In this document: one piece after another, positions 25,683 to 34,700 of the stretch | Position numbering within the stretch: the first letter of the stretch is position 1 | Layout of the letters: each line of letters opens with the position of its first letter | Source: Scytonema sp. UIC 10036 | GTDB taxonomy: Bacteria; Cyanobacteriota; Cyanobacteriia; Cyanobacteriales; Nostocaceae | Direction: 5' to 3' | DNA length: 64,000 nucleotides | NCBI RefSeq assembly: GCF_009725235.1 | Contig: NZ_WJFC01000003.1 | Location: 1 to 64,000, forward strand | Program-made: the position numbers and the translations under genes | The notes under the pieces: model-generated | The model's database searches: none | Told to the model about the DNA's origin: nothing | The model's input: the letters and a program-made list of their open reading frames with translations, nothing else

Positions 25683-26657
25683 ATGGCTAAGATTGGATAT
25701 CATGCTTCCCACGAACAATTCAAACCTAGCGAATTATTAAAGTACGTACAGATGGCAGAACAAGCAGGCTTTACCCTTGCTCTGTCTTCCGATCACTTCC
25801 ACCCTTGGAGCGAAAACCAAGGACAAAGCGGTTTCGCTTGGTCATGGCTGGGTGCAGCAATGCAAGCTACTTCGGCACTTTCCTATCGGGTTGTGTGCGC
25901 TCCTGGACAACGGTATCATCCCGCTATTATTGCCCAAGCAGCAGCAACTTTGGCAGAAATGTTTCCCAACCGCTTCTGGCTCACCGTAGGTAGCGGTCAA
26001 GCACTTAACGAACATATTAGCGGAGAACACTGGCCTTGCAAGAGCGATCGCAATGCCCGTCTCAAGGAATGTGTTGATGTTATCCGCGCTCTTTGGGCAG
26101 GGGAAACAGTCACTCATCACGGCAAGGTATACGTTGAAGAAGCAAAACTTTATACCCGACCGCACACCCTTCCTGCAATCATTGGTGCTGCCATCACTGC
26201 TGAAACTGCGGAATGGCTGGGCAATTGGGCAGATGGATTAATTACCATATCTCGCCCACCAGAGAAGTTACAAAAAGTTGTCGATGCCTTCCGTAGAGGA
26301 GGTGGTGAAGACAAACCGATGATTTTGAAAGTGCAGCTTTCTTATGACCGTGACGAAGAGACAGCATTACAAAAAGCACATCAACAATGGCGCAATAATA
26401 TTTTTAAGAACATCGTGATGACAGAATTGCGAACTCCTCAACAATTTGATGCGGTAGGTAAATTTGTGCAGCCAAAAGAACTACACGAACACGTTCGCAT
26501 TTCAGCAGACATTCAACAGCATATTGAATGGCTCCAAAAAGATATTGAACTGGGGTTTGATGAACTAATTTTGCACAACGTCAACCGGGAGCAGGAGCAG
26601 TTTATCGAAGTTTTTGGTGAGAAAGTTCTTCCTGCTTTGACAGAGGAAAAAAAATAG
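25683..26657 (+). CDS. LLM-class flavin oxidoreductase, TIGR03885 type
   Basis: A 324-residue luciferase-like monooxygenase family protein. It begins KIGYHASHEQFKPSELLKYV and carries SSDHFHPWSENQGQSGFAWS, VVCAPGQRYHPAIIAQAAAT and RFWLTVGSGQALNEHISGE. These match the group that resembles F420-dependent glucose-6-phosphate dehydrogenase but is thought to use FMN. Members often sit beside a GH15 glucoamylase, as here. The reaction is unknown; action on a sugar product of the neighbour is a reasonable guess. GGGAGAA lies before the ATG, and the next gene follows 21 bases downstream. Confidence 0.87.
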   Translation: MAKIGYHASHEQFKPSELLKYVQMAEQAGFTLALSSDHFHPWSENQGQSGFAWSWLGAAMQATSALSYRVVCAPGQRYHPAIIAQAAATLAEMFPNRFWLTVGSGQALNEHISGEHWPCKSDRNARLKECVDVIRALWAGETVTHHGKVYVEEAKLYTRPHTLPAIIGAAITAETAEWLGNWADGLITISRPPEKLQKVVDAFRRGGGEDKPMILKVQLSYDRDEETALQKAHQQWRNNIFKNIVMTELRTPQQFDAVGKFVQPKELHEHVRISADIQQHIEWLQKDIELGFDELILHNVNREQEQFIEVFGEKVLPALTEEKK

Positions 26658-26678
26658 GATTGCCAAAAGGAGGAAAAT

Positions 26679-27221
26679 ATGTCTAACCGACAAGCGAAAT
26701 CACTAGAAGAGAGAGTTACCGAGTTTGTAAAGTGTGCTCAACGTCGAAATATCCGTGAGACAGTGGTTGCAGGCGCTCTCATTGCGGTCTTTGCTTTTAT
26801 TATGGCTTACGATATTTATAAGCAGCCAGAAGACACTCTCTCAATCATTGGGATCGGAGTGATAATCTTCGCTCTGTTGCTGAATATTACCATCATTTGG
26901 TGGAAACTGCACATCCCCAAATCGGAGCTATCTACGTTCCCCCCAACTCAGTTTCCAGACAATTGGAAGCAACATCTGACCCATCAGGCTCGTATGCTCA
27001 GGCTCGTTTGGCTATGGTATCTTCTGCCTTTATTCTTAGGACTTGTTATTTATTTACTGAGCGTTTACGACGCATCTTCGGGTGCTATTATAATACCACT
27101 TTTGATTGAAGTAGTTGTCTTTACCGGAATCTGGCGGTTGAACCTAAAAGCAGCCAAGCAGATCGAAAGGGATCGTAACGCTTGGTTTGCCAACGCTGAT
27201 TCGCATAGTTTTGCTCCTTAA
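26679..27221 (+). CDS. Four-helix membrane protein, unknown
   Basis: A 180-residue protein with four predicted membrane helices in two pairs (VVAGALIAVFAFIMAYDIY with IIGIGVIIFALLLNITIIWW; WLWYLLPLFLGLVIYLLSVY with AIIIPLLIEVVVFTGIWRL). A polar segment of about 40 residues separates the pairs. It follows the flavin oxidoreductase gene after 21 bases with AAGGAGG, so it belongs to the glucoamylase operon. I do not recognise the family. Confidence 0.75.
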   Translation: MSNRQAKSLEERVTEFVKCAQRRNIRETVVAGALIAVFAFIMAYDIYKQPEDTLSIIGIGVIIFALLLNITIIWWKLHIPKSELSTFPPTQFPDNWKQHLTHQARMLRLVWLWYLLPLFLGLVIYLLSVYDASSGAIIIPLLIEVVVFTGIWRLNLKAAKQIERDRNAWFANADSHSFAP

Positions 27222-27341
27222 TACAGATAACCTTAAATTTGCACCTGTACCGAGCGATCGCCCGTTAGTCATGAATTCACAGGGTCATGACTTAAATGTT
27301 TAACAATATTTTCCATTCTCATTAAATCAAGGAGATTGCTA

Positions 27342-27701
27342 ATGATTGAATACCGAAATAATCCCAACAATAACATTGTGGAAATTAGCGTAGAAGGGAA
27401 AATTACTGAAGCCGATTTCGACCACGTTATCGCTCAGTTAAAAGCTGATATTGAAAAGCACGGCAAACTTCGAATCCTTGAAGAAATTCGCAGCTTTACT
27501 GGCATCGATCCAATCGCCCTTTGGAAAGATGTTCGATTTGGATTTGCCCATGTCAATGACTTTACCCATGCGGCTGTCGTCGCTGATGCCAAGTGGATGC
27601 GGACTTTTGCTGAAGCCGTAAGCAGCGTTTTGTCTGTCGAGGTGAAAGCCTTTGAAGCATCACAAATTGAGGCGGCACGCACTTGGCTTATGAATATATA
27701 A
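27342..27701 (+). CDS. SpoIIAA-like STAS-domain protein
   Basis: A 119-residue single-domain protein with the pattern of the SpoIIAA-like family (lipid-binding STAS fold): VEISVEGKITEADFDHVIAQ, GKLRILEEIRSFTGIDPIAL, HAAVVADAKWMRTFAEAVSS. Members are small cytosolic proteins with hydrophobic ligand pockets; the role is not settled. GGAG at 27331-27334, 7 bases before the ATG at 27342, decides the start. The glycine-zipper gene begins 12 bases after its stop. Confidence 0.88.
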   Translation: MIEYRNNPNNNIVEISVEGKITEADFDHVIAQLKADIEKHGKLRILEEIRSFTGIDPIALWKDVRFGFAHVNDFTHAAVVADAKWMRTFAEAVSSVLSVEVKAFEASQIEAARTWLMNI

Positions 27702-27712
27702 TCTCCGTTCTT

Positions 27713-27865
27713 ATGAATAAGATGAATCTTGGTCTCGGTATTGGCTTAGGCGTAGGTATCGGAACTGCCATCGGTGTAGCAACAAACAACATCGCTATCG
27801 GACTTAGTATAGGAATTGCGATTGGTATTGCAATCGGTCTTCAAGGCGGTAATGACGACAAATAA
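27713..27865 (+). CDS. Glycine-zipper membrane micro-protein
   Basis: Fifty residues, almost all small or hydrophobic: repeated G-I-G and A-I-G steps (LGLGIGLGVGIGTAIGVA, then NIAIGLSIGIAIGIAIGLQG) and an acidic tail. Two glycine-zipper helices are expected, which can insert into membranes and self-associate. It begins 12 bases after the STAS gene stop. This is the kind of small stress protein found in cyanobacterial accessory regions. Confidence 0.65.
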   Translation: MNKMNLGLGIGLGVGIGTAIGVATNNIAIGLSIGIAIGIAIGLQGGNDDK

Positions 27866-27929
27866 AATTCGTTATTAGCCTGTTTGTCCTTAGTGGTGAT
27901 GGAAGTGGTTCGACGAGCGATCGCCCGCA

Positions 27930-28094
27930 ATGGCGCAATTCTACCCCGACGTTGATGGGCGGACATTTGTCATCTTAGGCGCAGGTGCAGCCGGGATTCA
28001 TGCCGCTTTATCTTTGCGAGTAGCTGGATATCAAGGGCGAATCGTGATGATTACTCAAGAAAATAAATTGCCAAGTTTTCAAAAACATGATTAA
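27930..28094 (+). pseudogene. Remnant of an FAD-dependent oxidoreductase
   Basis: Fifty-four codons keep the N-terminal dinucleotide fold: FVILGAGAAGIHAALSLRVA (GxGxxG), then GYQGRIVMITQENKLP, and a stop soon after. This matches the start of AIF-like or Rieske-type pyridine nucleotide-disulphide oxidoreductases (the usual continuation is LPYDRP). The active-site and NAD domains are absent. Confidence 0.75.
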
Positions 28095-28297
28095 TTCCTT
28101 TTTTTCATAACACCTTTTCTTATCACCATCAATACGCTTGCCCAATGTTTTATGCAGATATGTGTCGTCACTCGTCTGTTATCGTAACGCTTGGTTTGGC
28201 AATTCGCATACTGCTCACACCCTGTGACTGCTAGCACTTCTCCCGATCTTGCGCGTCCCCTCTTTTATAAACTATTACTGGGTATTACTAGTACAGC
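28095..28297. other. Spacer without gene
   Basis: Sequence between the oxidoreductase remnant and the membrane protein at 28298; I see no supported feature. Confidence 0.4.
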
Positions 28298-28759
28298 ATG
28301 GAGGTTAAAAGTTCAAGTTATATGAGTTACGCAAATAAAAAATCAAAAGGATACATAGCATCTGTAGTTGGAGGACTCAGTGGTGCATTACTATTTATAG
28401 CGTTAGGACTTTTTCTAACAGGGTTTTACATAACTCAAATTGAACTCCCTACTCTCGCAACAACTCCCCTAATATTTGGCTTTACAATATGTGCTAGCTT
28501 GGGAGAAATATTAGGTTGCTGGTTAATGCTTCGCTGGAGAAGGTATAAGTTGGCTGGACGTACCACAATACTTTTAGCTGTCTTAATTATTCCTAGTTGG
28601 TTATTATTTTTAGGACTCATCTTTTTAACGCGATCGCTAATTTTTGCTACATCTATAACGCTGGTTATTTTGCCATTAATTGCTCGACTTTTAACTAATA
28701 ATCCTAGCTACTTGAGGATTTTATCTAAAATTACCAATACTTTTGCTAAAAGACCATAG
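28298..28759 (+). CDS. Four-helix membrane protein, unknown
   Basis: A 153-residue protein with four hydrophobic helices (GYIASVVGGLSGALLFIALG, TPLIFGFTICASLGEILGCW, TTILLAVLIIPSWLLFLGLI, SITLVILPLIARLL) and a basic end. No family recognised. An alternative start is ATG 28322. The HAD hydrolase gene begins 15 bases after its stop, so the two are probably co-transcribed. Confidence 0.65.
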   Translation: MEVKSSSYMSYANKKSKGYIASVVGGLSGALLFIALGLFLTGFYITQIELPTLATTPLIFGFTICASLGEILGCWLMLRWRRYKLAGRTTILLAVLIIPSWLLFLGLIFLTRSLIFATSITLVILPLIARLLTNNPSYLRILSKITNTFAKRP

Positions 28760-28774
28760 TGAGAGCCTTTTATT

Positions 28775-29635
28775 ATGACTGTTTCGACCAAACCTTTTTC
28801 TAACCGTATCGCTGTAGTTTTCGACTTTGACGATACCCTTGTACCAGATACCGTTGATAGTCTGCTCTCTAGCTTGGGTATTGACGCTCTTAAATTTCGT
28901 CAGGAGCGAATTCAACCCTTGATTGACAAAGGCTGGGATAAAATTCTTGCCCGATTCTACGCCCTGATTGAAGAATCAAAACGACAAGACAACAAAATTA
29001 CACAGGAATATATTGCCAAATTTGGTCAAGAATTAGCTCCCTTTGATGGTGTTACTAAAATGTTTGAGCGTTTGCAACAAAGCGCTAGTGAAACTAACCC
29101 AAAGGTAGAAGTTGAATTTTATCTCATTACCTGCGGTATGGTGGAAGTTGCTTGTCACAACTGCATAGCCCCAAATTTTAAAGGAATGTGGGGCTGTGAA
29201 TTTCACTACAATCAACATGGTGGAATCGAGTTTTTGAAGAAAATTGTGACCCATACCGAGAAAACCCGGTATTTATTTCAACTAGCAAAAGGAATTCAGC
29301 ATCAACAAGATGATGGGCAGACTTTTGTCTATCGAGATGTACCAGCAGAAGAATTGCACGTACCACTCACGCAAGTCATTTATATAGGAGATGGTGCATC
29401 AGATGTTCCCTGTTTTTCCCTGATGAATCAAGAACAGGGTACAGCTATTGGTCTTTATAAGGACGATAAGCCAAAAGATTGGGGGCGGGAATTAAGAATT
29501 ACTCAAAGTCAGCGAGTTGCCAACCTCGCACCTGTTGACTATAGCGAAAATTCTGAACTGATGCGATCGCTAACACTAGCTGTAGAAAGTATCAGCAAAC
29601 AGATTTCTTTACAGCAATTGAGCGTCGGTGAGTAG
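28775..29635 (+). CDS. HAD-superfamily hydrolase
   Basis: A 286-residue phosphatase-like enzyme. The HAD motif I is AVVFDFDDTLVPD (residues about 13-25; both Asp present). Motif II is near FYLITCGM, a lysine region precedes FLKKIVTHTEKTRYLF, and motif III is VIYIGDGASDVPCFSLM. The middle cap region (about 95-190) contains a histidine and cysteine pair (VACHNCIAPNF) and the double histidine IQHQQDDG. Substrate unknown. Its stop overlaps the region in which the pstS fragment begins. Confidence 0.88.
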   Translation: MTVSTKPFSNRIAVVFDFDDTLVPDTVDSLLSSLGIDALKFRQERIQPLIDKGWDKILARFYALIEESKRQDNKITQEYIAKFGQELAPFDGVTKMFERLQQSASETNPKVEVEFYLITCGMVEVACHNCIAPNFKGMWGCEFHYNQHGGIEFLKKIVTHTEKTRYLFQLAKGIQHQQDDGQTFVYRDVPAEELHVPLTQVIYIGDGASDVPCFSLMNQEQGTAIGLYKDDKPKDWGRELRITQSQRVANLAPVDYSENSELMRSLTLAVESISKQISLQQLSVGE

Positions 29636-29714
29636 AACTTCTAAAAACAACTCCATCATTGGAATGACGAAATTCTCCGCACACGTTAGATATCTATCAA
29701 AGTACGGTGCAACC

Positions 29715-29963
29715 ATGTTAAAAAAATTCGGTAACTCTAATCATACAAAGACTCCTCATTGGATTGTCACAGTAACTGGAGTAGCATTGACTGCAGGTTT
29801 ATTTTCTTGCCAACCAACTCCAGGGAATCAAGTTTCTCTTAGTGGCGCTGGAGCATCCTTTCCTGCTCCTTTGTATCAATCTTGGTTCAATGTGTATAAC
29901 CAACAAAACCCAAATATCAGAATTAACTACCAGTCAATAGGTAGTGGTGCTGGTGTTAATCAG
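29715..29963 (+). pseudogene. pstS: pstS, phosphate-binding lipoprotein, 3' truncated
   Basis: Codons from ATG 29715 read a lipoprotein signal (VALTAGLFSC, lipobox Cys) and the start of PstS: QVSLSGAGASFPAPLYQSWF and INYQSIGSGAGVNQ. Homology ends at 29963, exactly where the TnpB element begins; the reading frame continues for 40 unrelated codons inside the element. More than 250 residues are missing. The usual downstream partners pstC, pstA and pstB are absent here. Confidence 0.88.
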
Positions 29964-31770
29964 TTGATTTTATGTGTCATTCTGCTAGTTGCGCTGATTG
30001 AAACCTGGGCAAACTTAAGGATTTACGCCCTTAAGGTCAGGAAAACCGACAGCACCTTGTTTTTGATGGATATGAGGGGTCACTAAGACCTGTACAGTAT
30101 CACGCCCACTAGGGACTTTTGTTTGCCGTAGCTTGCCGTACAACGAACAGTTAGTTCGTGCCTGTTTGATACCAAGACTATAAAATTTGTGGCGATTAAA
30201 ACCACCACAAATGTTTATCTTCCTAGCTACCTTTGCCCAGGCTCCCGACTTCAAAAGATCCTCTGGTTTTTTGAAGTAAGTAACTAGGGCGGCGGGTAAT
30301 GTTTCAGTCCTACCCTGACCACGGCGTGCTATTACCAAAGCAGCAGCGCAACCAGAATTAAGACCGTAAACTGCCATATATTTCGTAGTACCAATTACTG
30401 AAGTATAGGCAGCATCAACTTTTATCAGTTCTACACTAGACTTAAGGCATTTAGACTCAATCATCTGGGTAAACTGACTATACGCCATGTTGGAAAGCAT
30501 CCGCGCATATTTTGCACCTTTTTCTTTCATCGATGCTTTCTTCAGGGCAAAATCCAAATCTTCAATAACTATAGGAACGTGCTCACTAAGTGCAATCCTG
30601 ATTAACTCAGATACAGCTTTACCGATTATGTCCTTAGTTTGTAATGAGCGCTTATCTTGAACATTGATTTTAATAGAACCGTGGCGCTTTAAATTTCCAT
30701 GACGGTCTATCAATGTCCAATCTATGCTACCAGGATTAAAGTCTATTCCTAATGCACCATTTTCTAAGGAAGACTTTATTTGAGGGTCAGGACTTTCTAA
30801 TGTTGCGTTAACATAAAACTTACCATCTCTGTTGACTATTTCGTAAGTGACTGGTAGCTTGCTACCATTCCTAGAAGTCTCTACCTTCTCTCCATTCTTC
30901 CCTTTGCGAGTAGACGTATAGCGCACGTTTTCTACTGCTGCTAACAGCCACTCTTCACCATAAGAAAAGTTGATATCATGCAAAGTAACACTATCACCAT
31001 ACTTCGCTCGAAGTCCGGGAGTACAAGTGATAGTTAACGTGTGTTGTTCAGCGTCATATCTAACTAACTGATTACCTGCGTGAAAGTTCTTTGAGCCTAT
31101 GAAGAATGAGCGGTTAGAACGGGCTATACGCCAGTCTTCCAGCCACTCTTTATGAGAATTGTACCCGTTCTCTTCTAGCCTGTACTGCTTCTCAAATAAC
31201 TTAGATGAACCAAAAGTTACGCTAAATGTACCGGAAGCTTTTGATTCTTTTAGGCGTACTATCTTAGCTTCAAGCTTGTTAATTTTCTGTTGCTTGTAGT
31301 GGAGTTTCTTTTTGAGTTTCTTAACGGTTGAAGTCTGTCCAGCAACAGTAGCCTTGTTAAGCTTGAATTCTAACTTTTTAATTGTCTTACGTACACCTTT
31401 GGTGCTGTCGTAAGCCTCATCTATATAAAGGTCTACTAACTCTGCTTGAGAAGCATAAGCGGCAGACGCTTTGTTGTAAACATTCTTAGCTTCTGAATTA
31501 GATAAACCAAATCGTGTTTCTAGCTCTTTACAAATTTGCTTCTCTAGTTCAGATTCTTTAGTTTTGGTTTTACCAATACGATTACGTTTTGAAAAAGCTG
31601 TGCGAGTAGCTTGTCCAAAAATTACAGCATAGTCTTGCAAGTAATCCAATGCTATTTTATTATCATTTGAATCAGTAGCTAAGGTTTGAATAGTTATTAT
31701 GGACAAGCGCTCATCACCTCCTTTTTATTCCTAAGCTTACTGGTATTATACAGAATTTTCTAGATTAATT
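29964..31770 (-). mobile_element. IS605-type element encoding only TnpB
   Basis: The boundaries are inferred. pstS homology stops at 29963 and tamB homology begins near 31773. On the minus strand the sequence TTTGAT (31776-31771) precedes the probable left end, and TTGAT at 29964-29968 touches pstS; TTGAT is a known target of some IS605 elements. No TnpA gene is inside, so it depends on a transposase in trans. Hairpin arms CTTAAGG (30014-30020) and CCTTAAG (30029-30035) lie at the tnpB 3' end, where the right-end structure and omega RNA are expected. Confidence 0.7.
30015..31706 (-). CDS. tnpB: TnpB-related RNA-guided nuclease homologue, atypical
   Basis: A 563-residue protein of the IS200/IS605 accessory TnpB group, larger than the usual 350-450. 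The N-terminal 200 residues contain a lysine-rich coiled coil (TVKKLKKKLHYKQQKINKLE). RuvC-I is GALGIDFNPGSIDWTL (Asp), RuvC-II is VPIVIEDLDF (Glu). The usual zinc ribbon (two CxxC pairs) and the D-R-D-x-N-A-A motif of RuvC-III are not present; the region reads VYGLNSGCAAALVIARRGQG. Either the third acidic residue is displaced or cleavage is lost. The start is TTG at 31706 with AGGAGGTGA before it. The Cys/Lys-rich tail after 500 overlaps the presumed omega RNA region. Confidence 0.85.
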   Translation of the reverse strand: MSIITIQTLATDSNDNKIALDYLQDYAVIFGQATRTAFSKRNRIGKTKTKESELEKQICKELETRFGLSNSEAKNVYNKASAAYASQAELVDLYIDEAYDSTKGVRKTIKKLEFKLNKATVAGQTSTVKKLKKKLHYKQQKINKLEAKIVRLKESKASGTFSVTFGSSKLFEKQYRLEENGYNSHKEWLEDWRIARSNRSFFIGSKNFHAGNQLVRYDAEQHTLTITCTPGLRAKYGDSVTLHDINFSYGEEWLLAAVENVRYTSTRKGKNGEKVETSRNGSKLPVTYEIVNRDGKFYVNATLESPDPQIKSSLENGALGIDFNPGSIDWTLIDRHGNLKRHGSIKINVQDKRSLQTKDIIGKAVSELIRIALSEHVPIVIEDLDFALKKASMKEKGAKYARMLSNMAYSQFTQMIESKCLKSSVELIKVDAAYTSVIGTTKYMAVYGLNSGCAAALVIARRGQGRTETLPAALVTYFKKPEDLLKSGAWAKVARKINICGGFNRHKFYSLGIKQARTNCSLYGKLRQTKVPSGRDTVQVLVTPHIHQKQGAVGFPDLKGVNP

Positions 31771-31772
31771 AT

Positions 31773-34700
31773 CAAATTAGCACTCAACCTACTAGAGGAG
31801 GGGTATTACAATTAAATGGAGAGACGCAACTCAAAACACTGCAAACAAACTTCAAAGTTCAAGCGCAAAATGTACAAGCCGCTGACCTCAGTCGATTAGT
31901 TGAGTTGCCAATTATCTTACAGGCGGGTCGAGTAGATGGTGACCTAACAGTTCAATACCAACCAACGGCTCAGCCAGAAATCGCTGTGACAGGAACAGCT
32001 AATGTCGATCGCGTCACTGCTCAAATTCAAAACGTTCCACAAAAGTTCACCGATGCAAGTGGGAGATTAGTCTTCCAGGGTCAACAGGTTACTTTAGAGA
32101 ACCTGAGCGCAAACTATGGTAAAGTTCCCCTTGTAGCAAATGGAACAGTTGGTACTCAAACAGGATTCAATGTCATAGCTCAAACCAAACCAGTGAGTGC
32201 TAAAAATGCTGAAGACACACTGAATGTCAATTTGCCAGTTCCAGTAGAGGGAGAACTGCAAGCAAACATTAAGTTGACCGGATCGATCGAACAGCCAGTT
32301 TTGAGCGGAACCGCTAGCACTACAAAACCTGCTCAAATTGACCGCGTTCCTTTTAAGGATATTAGCACTGCCTTCCGATTGAACATAGCAGAAACTGCAT
32401 CTCAACTTGCTGTATCCAACCTGCGGTTAACCCCAGTTGCAGGAGGACAAATCGTCGGGAACGGTCAAGTTCAACTCGGACGCCAACAAAATCAGGTGAA
32501 TTTTGATTTTCAAGCCCAAGGTGTTCCAGCAGATGCGATCGCACAGAAATATGGCTTCTCAACTCCCATTACCATTGGTAATGTCACCGCCGATGCCCAA
32601 GTTACAGGCTCTGTCAGCGGTAAACAGCCTTTAAAGCTTTCTCTCTCCAATGTTCGAGCGACTCCACCAGTCGGAGGACAAATTACGGCGAACGGTCAAG
32701 TTCAACTCTCACCTCAAGGTAACGTAGCACTCAATATTCAAACTCAAGGTTTACCAGCAAATGCGATCGCTAAAGCTTACGGCATTTCTGTTCCCATCAA
32801 CATTGGTGGTGTCAGCGCTGAAGCTAAAGTTTCCGGCTCTGTTGGCGGTTCGCAGCCTTTGGAAGTAGCTATTTCCAAAATTCAGGCGACTCCACCAGCC
32901 GGAGGACAAATTACAGCAAACGGTCAAGTTCAGCTCTCACCCCAAGGTAGGGTGTCATTGAACGTGCAAGCACAAAACCTCCCAGGAGACGCAATTGCAA
33001 AAGCTTACAACACTTCACCCCCCATTGATATTGGCAATGTTTCAGCAAATGCCAAAGTGACTGGTACCCTGGGTAACCTGCGAGCAGTAGCCTCTGTGAA
33101 AGCACCTGAAGCCACATATCCCACCACTGGAAAAGCTGTTATCTCCCAACAGGGGGATAAAATTGTCTTCCAAGATGCTGTTGTGAACCTTGCTGGTGGT
33201 ACAGTTACCGCTAGAGGTCAGGTTGGAGAAAGACGCTGGCAAGCTTTTGTGGACGCCGAACAGATACAATTAAGTCGTTTCGCCCAAATACCACAGCAGT
33301 TCCAAGGAGTGTTAAGTAGTGAGTTGAACTTGTCGGGAACTACTACTTCCTTCCAACCCGAAACTATCCAAGCTACAGGACAGGCAAGTTTAAAAGGTGT
33401 AGCAGGAGGTACAGTTAACCTAGATAATATCACCTTAAATAATGGGCGTTGGCAAGCGATCGCGAATGTATCTCAACTTGAACTCAACCAAGTTTCAGAG
33501 CAGGTGCGGGGACAACTTAGCACCAACCTACGTGTTGCAGGAACAACCTCTACACGCCAACTTTCAGATATTCGAGCAGCAGGACAAGTACGCTTTTCAG
33601 AATTAGCGCCCCTCGAACAACCATTGACCGCTCAAATTCGATGGAATGGTCAGCAGATTATTGTTGAACGCGCAACGGCACCAGGATTGAGCGCTGATGG
33701 TACAATAGCCTTAAATGTGCCAGAAACAGGGACACCGCAAATCGCTGGATTTAATTTAGATGTACAGGCACAAGGTTACAATCTCAAACAGATCCCCGTT
33801 AACCTTCCCGGTAACATAGCTTTGGCTGGGTTGTTAGACTTCAACGGACAAGTCACAGGTACCCCATCTTCTCCTAATGCTCGAGGAAACATCCGGCTAC
33901 GAAATCTTAACGTCAATGGTTTAGCCTTTGACCCGTTACTAACTGGGAATGTAAATTTTCAGGGAGGAGAAGGGACAGAGCTGCAACTTGCAGGTACCCA
34001 AGACCGGATTGCAGTTAATCTAAGTCAAAACAATCGCCCAATTTCATTTTTCATCAGACGTAATGGAACTGTCGCAACTGGTAGAACTGAGGGAGAAACC
34101 TTGCTCGTCAACGTGCAAGACTTTCCTGTGGCGGTTCTGGAAAGCTTCATTCCTGGCGATAATCTCAATTTACAACCTCTAGCCGGAGAAATATCCGGGG
34201 ATTTAGCGATTAATTTAGACCAGTTTACAGTTGTAGGAGACGTAGCGATCGCCCAACCTAGAGTTGGTAGAGCCACAGCAGATGAATTCCGTGGGCGTAT
34301 TAATTTTGCTGATGGCGTTGCAACGTTAACCGATGGGGAGTTATTTCTAGATGATAATCGCATATCCGTAAGTGGAAACTTACAAACTGGAAACAATGCT
34401 CAATTTCAAACCCAAATTAGTTTTGACTCTGCCAGAATCCAGAAAATATTACAAGCATTCAACATCTTTGGTTATCAAGACCTTTCTTCCGGATTGCAGG
34501 CTCCGGAATTGGCGGGAGCAGAAGTACTTCAAACAGAGCCGATCGGTTTACCCAATTCAGATTTGCTCACCCAGTTAGAGTTTTTCGAGAAAATAGAAAA
34601 CCTAGTAGCACAACAGCGCACCCAGCGTGAAGAAAGGCAGAGATTGCCAACACTGGCAGAATTACAGGGGACTCTCACGGGACAAATTGAGATAGCAGGC

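Noticed and set aside
30015..31706. Cas12k-type CRISPR-associated transposon
   Set aside because: No TnsB, TnsC, TniQ or CRISPR array nearby; the protein fits a TnpB-related accessory protein of an IS605 element.
31773..31904. TTG at 31905 as the true start of a complete tamB-like gene
   Set aside because: The frame is open and protein-like upstream of it to the element edge, and no membrane anchor is encoded, so the gene is truncated.
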